Part shown: in pieces, positions 10,042 to 21,005 of the stretch
How positions within the stretch are numbered: the stretch's first letter is position 1
Layout of the letters: the number at the start of each line of letters is the position of its first letter
Source of the DNA: Adiantum capillus-veneris
Lineage: Eukaryota > Streptophyta > Polypodiopsida > Polypodiales > Pteridaceae
Assembly (NCBI GenBank): GCA_014529385.2
Contig: CM043954.1
Span: forward strand, 98,416,747 to 98,480,746
DNA length: 64,000 nt
Direction: 5' to 3'
Position numbers and translations under genes: made by a program
Notes under the pieces: generated by a model
What the model was told of the DNA's origin: nothing
Database searches by the model: none
The model's input: only the letters and a program-made list of their open reading frames with translations

Positions 10042-11535
10042 CTATGCTAAACTAAATGCTTCAAGGTAAAGGTTCACAATCTGAGGAGTATCTGCCAGGT
10101 CCTCCTGCTCCATCCACTTCGCATCCAATGCGGGATAGCTCTTGAATTTGAGCAAGAACCGCCTTATCATTTTACCTTTTACCTTTCTATCTTTATGTGC
10201 CAAAATCTGTTCTGGAACGAGTACCTCCTCGTTTTCCTCCACTTCGGGTTGCTCATCTGGCTCCCCATCATCGGGCACATCGCCTTTAAAAGGCTTCAAA
10301 AGACTCACATGGAAAGCATTGTGAATCCTCCAAGTATCAGGCAACTTCAATCTAAAGGAGACATCATTTATCTTTTCGGAAATCTGGAAAGGTCCATAGC
10401 ATCTCATGCTAATCTTTGGAAAAAGCCGCTCCTTTTCCTTTTTCGTTCTCAGGTGTGCCTTCTCACAACGTAAGAGCACCCAATCGTTCTCCTTTAATTT
10501 CAAATCGCGACGATGTCGATCTGCTGCCTTTTTTCTGTCTTTCCGGAGATTTCTCCAAAGCCTTCCGGACCAAGTCCAAGTCCCTCGTGAACTGGTCAAC
10601 TTCAAAAGAAAATCTTATTTTTCGTGCTTAGAAAGGGTGGAACCTTTGTAGCACCTTCAATAATCTCAAATGGTGCCTTCCCCATCAAAGATTTGATCGT
10701 GTTATTGTAGGCATACTCCAGCAAAGTTATAAAAAAAACCTTTCCCATGTAGTCTTCTGATCCAACAAAGATCCAATACGACTAAATTTGCAATCTCAGA
10801 TTGCTCATCTGTCTGCGGGTGGAAAGATGATGAGAACTGCAACCACGTGCCAATGTTCTCCCAAATAGCCTTCCAAAACAAACTCGGGGAATCTGGAGTC
10901 TCTATCGGAGACAATTGTCTCAGGCATGCCATGTAATCTGAAGATCTGGGCCACAAACAGTCTCGCTAAGTGATCCGGCTTTACTGTTTTCTTCATTGGA
11001 ATGAAATGAGCTTGCTTGCTAAATCTGTCAATAACAGTCCACATACCATCGTGCCCACTCTGTGTTCTCGGGAGATCAAAAATGAAATCCATTGCAATAC
11101 TTTCCCAGGGGCGGGTGGGTATAGGTAAAGGCTGTAACAATCCATGTGCTTTATGCCTGTCAAACCTCACCTTCTAGCATACCAAGCAACTGCGTACAAA
11201 ATCATCCACGTCCTTCTTGAGTTCGGCCAAAAGAAGTATCTCTCCACACCTTTCAAGATGGTAGCAATGCTGCGGTGACCCGTAAATGGTGGACAGTGGC
11301 ATTCAGTTAATACCTTTTCCCTCAACGGTTGTGTAACGCACAACATCGTTTTCTTCATCAAGTAGCCATCCCAAATGGAATATCCCGCTACTACCTCCCC
11401 ATTCCGTATCTGAGTGAAAATATTTGCAAAATTTGTATCTGTGGCATACTGATCAACCATATCCTCGAAGCTCCTATGATGTATCGTGGAAATAGCCAGA
11501 ACCAACGGCTTCCGGGACAAAGTATCCGCCACCAA
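10042..11535 (-). pseudogene. Element E integrase with chromodomain-like tail (broken)
   Basis: The zinc-binding part lies at 11167-11535 (CHCPPFTGHRSIATILKGVE). The core lies at 10805-11170, with the first catalytic D in ESIAMDFIFDLPRTQ, GHDGMWTVIDRFSKQAHFIP, and the second D in MPETIVSDRDSRF. The C-terminal part at 10042-10605 is intact for 187 codons: DRHRRDLKLKENDWVLL, YGPFQISEKINDVSFRL, HNAFHVSLLKPFKGDVPDD, and a chromodomain-like end (RRFLLKFKSYPALDAKWMEQ, EDLADTPQIVNLYLEAF). Such tails are typical of chromoviruses and are thought to direct insertion. Frameshifts separate the pieces. Confidence 0.85.
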
Positions 11536-11981
11536 GTTCTTTCGTCCCTACACATGGACAATCTAGAAGTGAAACTATGACAAGATGTTTGCCCACTGCA
11601 TTTGCTTTTTTGATAACGGTTTCTATGACAAGAAGTAGCGTAAACTCTAGTGATCTGTAAGGACCGTAAAATCGGCTCCGAGTAGGTAATGTCGCCACTG
11701 GGTAAGAGCATGGATAACCGCCAAAAGCTCTTTCTCATATATTTGTGCTGTCAATTCCGGCCTTGAGAACAATCGGCTCTCGTAGGCAATGATATGCCTC
11801 CTTGCATTAAGACCGCACTCGGACTACGACCACAAGCATCACAATATACTTCAAATGACTTCTGCAAATCCGGCAAAGTCAAAATTGGTCCTGTAGTCAA
11901 TTTCTCTTTCAATGTCTGAAAGGCAATCACCTCTGTGGGTCCCCACGAGAAAGGGACTCCTTTCTGTGTCAACATATGCAA
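11390..11981 (-). pseudogene. Element E RNase H (broken)
   Basis: The stretch FEVYCDACGRSPSAVLMQGG at the right and the AVIHAL.QWRHYLL region, ANILSQFHF-like and DALSRKP-like stretches to the left mark the RNase H domain. Several frame changes are needed to follow it. Confidence 0.75.
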
Positions 11982-12888
11982 GGGGAAGCAACCTCTGCAA
12001 ACTTTCTAATGAACCGCCGCTAGTAAGAACATAAGCCCAAGAAGCTTCTAACTTCATGGACATTCTTCAAATCGGGTCACGGATAGTCTCTATCTTGGCC
12101 GGGTCCATCGCACTCCTACTGCTGAGACGATGTGTCCCAAGAAGTGTATCTCTGGTAGGAAAAATTCACTCTTCTTTGCATTGATCGCCAACTTGTGTCC
12201 CGCAATGCCTGAAAGACCCGTAGCAGATGTTCTCTATGCTCTGCCTCATCCTTGGAGAAGACAATAATGTCATCAAAGAAAGTTCCCACAAAAGATCTTT
12301 ACTCTCTGAAAATCCTGTCCATCATTCGGTTAAAGGTCGTTGGAGCATTGGTAAGCCCAAAAGGCATCACCAAAAACTCGAATAAACCGAAGGTCATCCG
12401 AAAAGTTGTCTTATAGACATCTCCCAACGCGATTCGGATTTGATGATATCCGCTCTTTAAATTGATTCTGCTTAAACAAGAGGATCCCTGTATAGTCGGT
12501 CAAGAATATCATCGATCCTCGGAATCGGAAATCTATTCTTGATGGTGATTTTATTGAGAACTCTATAATCAATGTACATTCTCTAAGATCCGTCTTTCTT
12601 CAAAACCAACAACACCGGAGAGCAATAAGGTGAAGTACTCGGCTAGATAAGACCCTTTTCCAAGAGGTCTTTCACTTGGTTCATAATCTCTTCATTCTGG
12701 GCTAGGCTCACATGGTAAGGTGGCCGGTCTGGTGGTGTGCTTCCAGGTATCAGATCAATGGTATGATCCTCAAAACGAGCTGGTGGCAACTCGCCTGGCA
12801 GGCCCACAGAAAAGCAATCGGTATGAGTGTGGAGAAAATCTTGGCGTTCTTTTTCTAGGTCAAAACATATTCGATCTTTAATCATCAT
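11982..12888 (-). pseudogene. Element E reverse transcriptase (broken)
   Basis: It opens at 12888 with ICFDLEKERQDFLHTHTDCF, PPYHVSLAQNEEIMNQVKDL, then RT fingers ([20 protein letters not shown]). The catalytic motif reads FDDIIVFSKDEAEH near 12235-12275. After it come FLGTHRLSS and DPAKIETIRD. Many stops and frameshifts are present. Unlike B and C, the palm has not been deleted. Confidence 0.8.
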
Positions 12889-13051
12889 TCAGTTCTCTCC
12901 AAAAAATCGAGAAAAGAAGCTAAATTTCATTAAGTACAATCTTTGTGCTCTTCATTTGTCAAAGTCACTTTCTCAGCCCGAGAGTCAACCACGGCATTGT
13001 TCGTATGGAACCAAGGGATTTCGAGGAGGACATCACAACCTCCCAAGGGCA

Positions 13052-13580
13052 TTACGTAGAAGTCCTTGTGCCTAAACACCCCTTACATTGCAAACGAAGT
13101 TTGCCAATGATCGGTGTAATGGCATCATCCCGTCCGGGTGCCGCTAGAACTACCTCTGCTTGTGGCCTCAGCCTGTCGGGCGTAATCCCAAATTGAGGTG
13201 CCAATTCAAGTGGAAAGAAGTTGGCCTTGGCTCCTCCATCAAAGAAAATGAGGACTTCCTGTTCTTTCACTTTGCCCTAGGTGCAGCAAAGTTTGTACTT
13301 TCGTTCATCTAATTCGGTTCGAGCCCCACGCAATGTGGTACAAGTTATGTTTTCATCTGCCTTTTCTACCACATTCCTTTGCTGCTCTAGAATTCTCTGG
13401 CCTGTCTGCAGGCTGTTCTTGTTGTGCCTTTTTGGGACACTTTGCGGAGATGTGCCCATGTTCCACATATCCAAAACACTTCCCCTCTTTGAGATAGATA
13501 ACCCCTTTCTCTAAGAGTCTATCGGGGACGTGTATCATTCTTTTCTTTGTTCTGGGAACTCTTTCTCTTTCTACTTTCAT
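13052..13580 (-). pseudogene. Element E zinc knuckle and protease
   Basis: The knuckle at about 13440-13500 reads CFGYVEHGHISAKC. The second zinc-binding cysteine of C-x2-C-x4-H-x4-C is replaced by Y; C has the intact CFGCGEHGHISAKC. Downstream the protease reads VLIFFDGGAKANFFPLE, with D-G-G-A where canonical aspartic proteases have D-S/T-G-A, then APQFGITPDRLRPQAEVV and GRDDAITPIIGKLRLQ. The two pieces are in separate frames. Confidence 0.75.
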
Positions 13581-14775
13581 TGTGAAAGGTTTGTTGGGTT
13601 CTCTGAGTCAAGATCTCAACTGTGGGGTAAGTCAAAGTTCCGGACTGTATCGCAAAAACCCCGTTTCACACGACCCATCAATTCTTCAAAAGAATGCACC
13701 TTCTGTTCCAAGCAGTAGTCTCCGATCTCTGTAGGAAGTCCGCAGCAAAACCGCTCAATCTGTTCCTTAAACAAGACCTTCAAGAGGCTGGTAGAAAAGA
13801 GTTCCAAAATCTCTTGCAATAAGCGTCCAAAGAATCTCCCTTGGTCATCCGAAGATGATTCCAAGCAGTTCATATATCTCTTTCGTACTCCCGAGTCAAC
13901 CAAGAAGAAATAAAAATCTTTTCAACCATTTAACCGGAGCTTCCTTTCTCAGTAGAAGAGTGAACCACCATGTTCGAGCATCTCGGAAAGAATTCAAATC
14001 GAGTGTCCACCTTCCTTATATTATTTTACTTTCTTGCTTTTAACTTCGAGGAAGTCATATTGGTTGGCTTTATAAAAATGTTTCTTCTTTGCATAAAACA
14101 TGTGATCGTCGGAGTCCGAAGTATCTAAGGATGAGTCCTCGGTAGAACTGTCAGAAACCGGGCGAAATCTAGGCTTCTTTGCTTTTTCTTGCCCTTTCTG
14201 AAGCTTTGCTTTTTTTTGCTTCGCTTGTCCATGTCTTTCAGCGAGTACAGGTTCTGTTTTTCTGCACTCGTTTGTCTTTTTGGCTTTATTCCCTACCTGA
14301 GAGGAGAAGCAATGGCCACACACCGTCTCGAGTAAATCTTATCAATCTGGTAATTCTTCAGGTGTATCACCAATCTCGGGTCCTTGGAGTACTTAAACAA
14401 TCTGTTCACACATATGCCAATCTACAGTTGATGTTTGTACTCCTTTTTTTGGCAAACTTGTCCGAAAAAAAAATTTGTCGAAATCTTCATTCTTTTCTTC
14501 GATACCAGCACCCGATCTTCAACTTTCCTTTGCCTTCCCACTGAGAGATGTCATCTCTGTCAGATTCTTCACCAAAACCCATGTGTAATTTGGGATTTTT
14601 AATAGCTTTATGCCCTGTAAGACAGAGCGATGAAGACGGGAGCCCGCCCAATGCGCGATGTATGAAGGGTGGGAGTGGCTAATAAGTCAAGGGTCGGGAC
14701 ATGCAGATTCTATCCCAAAAGCTGTGTGAGCTGTAAAAAGGATCGCATCCTCCGTAGAAGAAGAATCTTTTTGCA
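13581..14775 (-). pseudogene. Element E gag (heavily decayed)
   Basis: Recognisable parts are the lysine-rich and acidic-serine block at 14021-14323 (VSDSSTEDSSLDTSDSDD, KKHFYKANQYDFLE) and the capsid end at 13616-13903 (LFKEQIERFCCGLPTEIGDY, VHSFEELMGRVKRGF). The stretch 14330-14775, which should hold the gag N-terminus, retains only scraps such as SKDPRLV. Stops and frameshifts are frequent. Confidence 0.7.
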
Positions 14776-14786
14776 CTCTGATACCA
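14775..14786 (-). other. Primer binding site of element E (tRNA-iMet type)
   Basis: The minus strand reads TGGTATCAGAGT, directly after the 5' LTR. One mismatch to the consensus TGGTATCAGAGC. Confidence 0.85.
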
Positions 14787-14787
14787 C

Positions 14788-15364
14788 TATAACAAGCTTG
14801 GACACTCCAAGTCAAGATTCTACCGCGACACAGCAGAGACTCACTTCCAAACAGTTCACAGTTCACAATTGATTCGACACACGCCGGCGGAGTTCTGTGC
14901 CTAGAGATATTGGCCCCAAAGACTTGCATCCCTTTCGGCATACCAATCTGTGTTCAAAGTACAAGAGAGTGGGAGGGTTCTCACTCTCAGACTCTGCGTC
15001 CAGATGCTCTACAGAGTGGGAGCCCTGCCCGCTTATTTATAAGTTTACAAGGGATGCTAAAAGCAGAGTCCCAAAAGCTGCCATATTTTAAAATAGGTTT
15101 TTAAAAATACAGCAAAGCCCGAAAGCTGCCAAAAATTTGCATAGGGCTCAGCCTTGATTTTTTCCGTACAATCTGCCGTACAGTCAGCGCAAAAAGCGGC
15201 TTCCGTACGCTCTGCCACGTCAACAACTGTCAACAGATTTTCTGGCGCAAAATCCAAAACTTGCCGTACTGCCACGTCAGCATTTCTGCCGCTTTTTCCG
15301 GGATTGCCTACCAGACAGAGTGTGTATCTGTTGTGTCACCATGCCACATCACCAGTTTATGGCA
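14788..15364 (-). repeat. 5' LTR of element E
   Basis: On the minus strand it starts TGCCATAAACTGGTGATGTG at 15364 and ends CCAAGCTTGTTATA near 14788, about 577 bp. It matches the B and C LTRs over GGGGCCAATATCTCTAGGCA and the terminal CTTGACTTGGAGTGTCCAAG. Confidence 0.8.
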
Positions 15365-16021
15365 TGTGTGGGCTCTCTCTCTCTCTAGCATTCTACCGTG
15401 CGGAGAAGCAGAGCAGAGTTCCCAGACCTTGTACTTTGTGAAAGCAATATAACGCAATACCAAAAGGGAGTTAGGGTTTGGAGCCAGTGCATTCTGGGAG
15501 TGGAACTCAGCCACTCCGTGTCTCTTGCATGGATTCTCTCTCTCTCTCTCTCTCCAAGGTTTTGTCTCGCAGGCTCTCTCGCGTAAGGTTCTCTCGGGCA
15601 TCAGGAGGCAGCGCGCAGGGAGTTCTCTCTCTGCAGGTGACGCAACAGATGCAAGCCAGCAAGAGGTGATGCACGAAGGGCAGCAAGAGGTGATGCAGGA
15701 CGCAACAGGTGAGTTGAATTCTCTTTCTCTCTCTCGCGTAAGGTTCTGTCTCGCAACAGCAGGTGCAAGGCGTGCAGGGCAGCAAAAGGCAGCACGCAAG
15801 GCAATTCTGCCCGTGTGTTAGGGTTTCGGGAATCAGGAGGCAACGAACAGGGAGATTCTCTCTCTCTCTGCAGGTGATGCAAAAGATGCAAGGCAGCAAG
15901 AGGTGACGCACGCAGGGCAGCAAGAGGTGACGCAGAGACTACAGCAGGTTCAGCGCGCAGGCTGAAGAGGGCGCAGGTGCAGGACACGCAGAGGCTGCAG
16001 CAGGGAGCTTATCCCACAGAG
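15365..16021 (+). repeat. CT-rich repeat block with a 232-bp direct duplication
   Basis: The block contains CT runs (15539-15563) and a duplicated segment: ATCAGGAGGCA...CAGCAAGAGGTGAYGCA appears at about 15600-15710 and again at 15832-15940 (offset 232 bp). Within it GCAGCAAGAGGTGA repeats again. Near 15430-15470 the words CCTTGTACTTTGTGAAAGC and ACCAAAAGGGAG resemble the R/U5 part of the family LTRs, so this may be LTR-derived. No credible coding region. Confidence 0.55.
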
Positions 16022-16265
16022 GGGGTTGCGCGTGGATTGAGCCAGCACCCAACAGGGGCCTGTCTGATCCATGAGCTGACTCTGCTGAGGGGGGGGGGGG
16101 GGGGGGCACGTGCATTTCTCTGCCACTGCGCAGGACAACGAGTGGGGTTGCGCGTGGATTGAGCCAGCACCCAACAGGGGCCTGTCTGATCCATGAGCTG
16201 ACTCTGCTGGGGGGGGGGGGGGGGGGGGCACGTGCATTTCTCTGCCACTGCGCAGGACAACGAGT
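16022..16265 (+). repeat. 122-bp tandem duplication with poly-G runs
   Basis: Two near-identical 122-bp units, 16022-16143 and 16144-16265, start GGGGTTGCGCGTGGATTGAG. Each carries a run of about 17-20 G. Another G run lies at 16339-16353. Open frames here on both strands are artefacts of the repeat. Confidence 0.9.
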
Positions 16266-16616
16266 GCAAGGCCTTCATTTAAGTTGCCTCGGTTGCTTGC
16301 GCCCGTAGTGGGCTGAGTTGATGTATACACCCGCATCCGGGGGGGGGGGGGGGGTTTGCCGAGCTAAGGAGGATACACCCTCGCTCGCATATCCTTGTTT
16401 TTGGATAGGTTTCTAGTGTGCCCTATCCGCATGGACTCAGCCGAGCCAGAGCATCGATCTTTATCCGCATCGCCAATGGAGGCCATGTGTCACAAAACGG
16501 GAGCGTACACGAGCACTTAGAAAATCTGAAAATTATAGTTCTTTGAAAGCATGAGAGAAGGGGGAAGATCGACACAATATTGGGGACCAGAAGATGGGCT
16601 GGTCCCCCCCCCCCCG
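16266..16616. other. Unassigned sequence between repeat block and element G
   Basis: Includes a G run at 16339-16353 and a C run at 16605-16614. I see no gene or clear element end. Confidence 0.4.
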
Positions 16617-17737
16617 TTAAGAGTATTCTTTTATTCAGGGAGAATTCTTATACAAGCACGAGAACCCGAGGAAACCCCTCCGTTCTGTAATCTTAGACCC
16701 GAAGGTCGTGCTTTCCCGTAAAGGGCTTGGGCACAAGGCCGTTCCTTCCCGTAAGGGACTTAGGCGCGAAGCCGTACTTTCCCGTAAGGGACTTAGGCGT
16801 GAAGCCGTACTTCCCGTGAAGGGCCTTCCCGTGAGACAGGAGATTCCTGCAAAACAAACCACACAAAGCAGCAATTCTCAATGCGTATCAACACCTTATA
16901 CCTGTCGCTTTTTGCTCGGAGAATCAACCTCTCTACTCAGTAGTCACGCGAGCACTTCCAAATTCCGTCGCCAGTCTTTGCTCCAGAATCCTAGCACTAG
17001 TGCTTTTCTGTTGATTCCGGCTCCTGAAACTGAAACGCTGGCTACCCTTTTATAGGGTCTGGCACTCGGCGGGAATAGAGCCGAAAAGCGGAGCCCTGGC
17101 GCCCTAGAGAGAGGAGAGAGAGAGATCGCAACTCAACCCCCTGCCTTGGTTTTAGCGCTGGTTTTTTTTTATAAGGGCCTTGCTTGCTTTATTTTATTAA
17201 TAAAAGGGCTGGTCACTTTAAAGTGACCGGCCACTTTATAAAATAAAGTGTGAACCTGTTCAAACTTTAAAAACTCACTCAGTTAGTTAAAATAATGCTA
17301 CACGGACACATTCCAAGCGTCCCCGAGTGCAGGACACGACACAGATGCAATGCAGACACAGACTCCTCGCGGGAAAACATCTGTCCTCCCGCGACTGTTC
17401 CTACTTTTCGTAAAAAGCTTCATTGAACCCATCTTTATTCTTGTGCTTGCGTTCTTACGTGTATTTTCTTACTCAGTTCGGATTTCCTCCTTAGCCTACG
17501 GGATGCCTCCTTACTGATGCACCCGTCACCCATCATGTGACGCATCAGGGGCACTCGTAACCCGGCCCTTTCCACCGAACTTTGTTTACCGTCACCCATC
17601 AAATGACACATCAGAGTTTGTTCGTTCTTGATGGCAGTTCCTGTAGCTACAATCTTTTAACAGTTCTTAGTGCACATAATAAAATATCCTAAAAGAGATT
17701 AATCATTAAAAATAAGAAAATAGTCCGATTAGCAACA
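16617..17737 (-). repeat. 3' LTR of element G, with 39-bp minisatellite
   Basis: An LTR of about 1.1 kb, starting TGTTGCTAATC (minus) and ending near CTCTTAAC before a poly-C run. At 16708-16825 a unit of about 39 bp (CCCGTAAGGGACTTAGGCG followed by about 20 more bases) is repeated about three times. A TATA-like ATAAAA lies near 17190. The outer boundary is approximate. Confidence 0.6.
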
Positions 17738-17749
17738 TCCCTCTAGCTT

Positions 17750-19014
17750 CTAAACAGTTGACCTCAACTGTAGTGCTTGGACATATACCTCCAGTATCTC
17801 GGGATAAGTTGCTAATTCCTCCTGCGTCATCCACTGAGCATCTAGATTCGAATAGTTCTTAAAATTAACCAAATACTTCCGTGTTATCTTTCCGGGTTTG
17901 AGAGACCGCTCCTAATGACTTACTATCTGCTCCGGTTGGAGTATTTCTTCTGTTTCCTCAGCCTCAAGAGGTTCCTCAGCACTAGGCTGGCTCTTCCATG
18001 GAAAGCATTATGGATCTTCCAATTAGGCGGTAGCTCTAATCTTAAAGCGACATCATTCACTCGCTCAGTAATCTTAAACGGCCCATAATAACGGGTAGAA
18101 AGTTTTACCACTTTCTCCTTATGAGACGCTTGTTTCTTAAGTCTTGCCTTCTCAAACTTGAGTAAGACTAATTGTCCGACTGTTAAGTCTAGATTCCTTC
18201 TGTGCTTGTCTGCAGCTTTCTTATGCTTTTCCTGAGAGCGTAGAATAGCTCTCCTAACTTGCCCGTAGGCGGTGTCCAAATCCCGCTCAAATTCATCTGC
18301 TGCAAAGATCTTATCCTTAGTTAAAAGGATGGGTGGAAGCAAAGGCTTACCATAGAGAATCTCAAAAGGTGTTTTCCCCGTCGATGAGTGTATGGTATTG
18401 TTATACGCATACTCGACAAGAGGCAAATATTTCTCCCAATCAGATTGCCGGTCTAACACATAAGCTTTTAACATATCCAATACTGTGGAATTGGCTATCT
18501 CACTTTGCCCGTCCGTTTGAGGATGGTAGGCAGATGAAAAATTCAGCTTTGTACCAAGATTATCCATCAAGGCACGCCAAAAATTTCCTGTCATGCGAGG
18601 ATCTCGATCGCTCACAATAGACTTAGGCATTCCATGATGCTTAAAGATCTGTGCTAGAAAAACCCTAGTCATATGATCTGCTTTGATCGTTTTCTTGACT
18701 GGTATAAAGTGTGCTTGCTTGCTAAACCTGTCCACAATGGTCCAGATCGCGTCATTTCCAGTCTGAGTTCTAGGGAGGTCCATGATGAAGTCCATGGCAA
18801 TACTTTCCCAAGGTTCATTAGGCACAGGAAAAGGTTGTATCAACCCAGGTGTCTTATGCCAATCATACTTCACTTTTTGGCAAACTAAGCATTCCCTCAC
18901 ATACTTATCAAGGTCTGCTTTAAGGCTAGGCCAAAAGAAATATCTTTCCATTGCTAAGGTTGTAGGGAGAATACCCCGATGACCCGCATAAGGCGAAGCG
19001 TGTGCTTCATCCAT
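17750..19014 (-). pseudogene. Element G integrase, one late frameshift
   Basis: This is the best-preserved integrase in the window, open for 363 codons from 19014. It has the H-H-C-C zinc domain (AGHRGILPTTLAMERYFFWP, ECLVCQK), the core with D in AMDFIMDLPRTQ, D in MPKSIVSDRDPRM and E in HPQTDGQSEIANS, then ADKHRRNLDLTVGQLVLLKF and YYGPFKITERVNDVALRLEL. At about 18000, after HNAFH, a frameshift moves the chromodomain-like tail (KYLVNFKNYSNLDAQWMTQE) to another frame. That tail ends at the TAG at 17750-17752. All three catalytic acidic residues are intact. Confidence 0.87.
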
Positions 19015-19043
19015 GATCTTCTTTCTTAATGGTTCTCTCCTAC

Positions 19044-20425
19044 TCTATTTGGTATGTATGTAGATGAGGCTTCTGACTACATTGAGAGAGATGGTGATAG
19101 AGGTGCACAGCTGGCAGGGACATGGATTCCACTATTGTTATATGCTGATGATATTGTGTTGATCTCCAACTCTCCGGAGGGGATGCAACGTCACTTGGAT
19201 GCTTTGCATAGGTTTGCCCAAGAAAGTGGTTTGTCCGTAAACCTTGGTAAAACCAAGGTCATGGTATTTAATACCACCCCACAGTGGATTAGGAGGTCAG
19301 ACCTGCCTTCACATACGGCCAGGAGAAGGTGGAGTATACAGATGCTTACACTTACCTTGGAGTGGTTTTTAGTGGGCCAGCATTTTCATTAAGGAGGGCA
19401 GCAGAGACTAGATTGACCAGAGCCCATGCTGCATTGGGTAGATTGAAAAGGATGTGTTCACAAGTTCAGTTTCAGGAGCCTCGGACGAAGCTCTGGCTCT
19501 TTGACACTCCGGTGGATTCTGCATTGCTTTATGGAGCTGAGATTTGGGGACCTTCTCTGGATCATCATGGGAGGACACGCCGCAGTGATGGATGGGGGGA
19601 CATGGAGAAGCCTCTGGTCTCTATGATCTCGCAGCTCATTAGAGCCAAGGCTTCAGTACCACGCAGAGCTAGATGCCCCCCCACTAGTGGTTGAGGCGCT
19701 CACCAGATTTGTCTCCTTCATGCACCACATATGGGAACTTCCCAGAGACAGATATGCACGCCTTGCACTTGAGTCCTCTCGACAGTTAGCCATGCAGGGA
19801 GATACAACATGCTGGTACGGGGAGATGACATCATGGTTTCAGACGCATGGGTTCAACATAGACAGATTGCCCCCCTTCCAGTACTCACTGGATGCGCCCT
19901 CTCTGACTCTTACACAGTCCGAGATAACCAGGCTCATTTGCCAGGATTTGACTCAGCTAGACACCAAGAGGACATGGATACAGCTAGCACAGGAACTAGG
20001 CACGAAGATGGCTTTCTACAAAGAGCATCTCCTCCAGCTTACGGAGGATGGTTTTGTGACGAGGCCCAAATACATGGACACCCACTTGTCTCATGGAATA
20101 CGATGTGCTATTGGACAGATTCGCACATCTTCACACCAGCTGCAGATCGAGACCGGGAGATACAACGAAATACCAGCAGAGACCAGGACATGCCCACTGT
20201 GTGACATCGAGGCTGAGACAGAGTTGCACTACACATGCCACTGCCCCGTCTACTACGAGATACGAGGCCGCTTCCATTGCTTGTTCAGAGAGGGCTTTGG
20301 ACCATTCGCTAGAGTCATGCGATACGAGGATCAGAGATGCCTAGGTTTGTTTTTGCTTGAGCTGCGCAGACACAGAGAGAGCCTGATGAGAGGAGAGGCT
20401 AGCCAGTCTCAAGACGTCTCCCTCG
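19044..20425 (+). pseudogene. LINE fragment 1: RT palm to zinc-finger C-terminus
   Basis: A plus-strand non-LTR reverse transcriptase fragment starts in the palm: WIPLLLYADDIVLIS has the YADD catalytic motif at about 19141, then LHRFAQESGLSVNLGKTKVM. After frame changes (at about 19330 and 19690) comes SALLYGAEIWGPSLD. A C-terminal region of about 300 codons then carries CPLCDIEAETELHYTCHCPV, a Cys/His zinc-binding pattern typical of the end of LINE ORF2. The 5' part is missing. I see no poly(A) tail, and the 3' end merges with the next block. Confidence 0.75.
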
Positions 20426-21005
20426 ATGGTAACAAAGGCAACATTCATAGTCACGAACAAGAGAATAACACGGGTGGAAAAAGAGATGAAAGAGAGGAAA
20501 ACGGAGATGGAAGGATGGTGGAAAGAAAAGGCCAACCTCATCCAAATGGTCTTCAACGAGGGCAAGCAATGGAAAAAGGAGAAAGAAGACTTTCAGGTAG
20601 AAGTCCAAGCGCTCCGGGAAGAAGTCTTAGCCTCAAATGAGAGCTTGCAGAAACTAGATCGGGGAGTGGACTTGAAGAAGGAAAAATCCAGCCCTTGATT
20701 ATAGAGGAACTCAAAAGTCATCAAAGAACAAGTGCGGAAGATCAAAGAAGAAGAGAAGCAACATAAGGCGAAGATGCCATTGTGGGTACTCGGTAGATGT
20801 AATCACGAAAACACAGAAGAAGGTAGATGAGGCTGAGAAATGGATAGAAGTCGCCAAGAAAGCGAAAGGGAAAGAAACAACAACCATCCCCACTCCCACA
20901 ATCATCAACATGACCCTAGAGGAATAGCAAAGGAGGAAGGCTAGAGCTTTACATGTACGAGTGACTGGTCTAAGAGACCGTGATAATGTGGAGGGGGAAG
21001 TCAAA
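20426..21005 (+). pseudogene. Coiled-coil ORF remnant, possibly LINE ORF1
   Basis: An open stretch 20426-20698 is charged and heptad-like (RITRVEKEMKERKTEMEGWW, VEVQALREEVLASNESLQKL). After stops and a frame change, KKVDEAEKWIEVAKKAKGKE and RRKARALHVRVTGLRDRDNV follow to about 21005. A coiled coil followed by a basic motif with HVRVTGL suggests a retroelement ORF1/gag-like nucleic-acid binding protein. I do not recognise the family with certainty. Confidence 0.4.

Larger units (their letters stand above)
9248..15364 (-). mobile_element. Ty3/gypsy element E (nearly complete, decayed)
   Basis: This minus-strand element has a 5' LTR at 14788-15364, a primer site at 14775-14786, gag, knuckle, protease, RT, RNase H and integrase with a chromodomain-like tail, a polypurine tract at 9435-9444 and a truncated 3' LTR at 9248-9432. 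It is the only member of its family in the window that still spans the RT palm and the full integrase core, though both carry stops and frameshifts. It lies inside the large callose synthase intron, in the same orientation as that gene. Confidence 0.87.
16617..19043 (-). mobile_element. Ty3/gypsy element G, 5'-truncated (integrase plus 3' LTR)
   Basis: Only the integrase half and the 3' LTR remain, on the minus strand. Integrase-coding homology extends to about 19043 (REPLRKKIMDEAHAS), where the sequence switches abruptly to a plus-strand LINE. A polypurine-like GCTAGAGGGA precedes an LTR start TGTTGCTAATCGG at 17737. The LTR runs to about 16617, with a polyadenylation-type AATAAA near 16637. 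Confidence 0.8.

Noticed and set aside
15308-16336. Several arginine- or proline-rich open frames on both strands
   Set aside because: Produced by CT-rich, duplicated and poly-G sequence. No domain, and the frames follow the repeat.
18333-18982. Plus-strand open frames of 66-95 codons
   Set aside because: Antisense to the well-supported integrase of element G.
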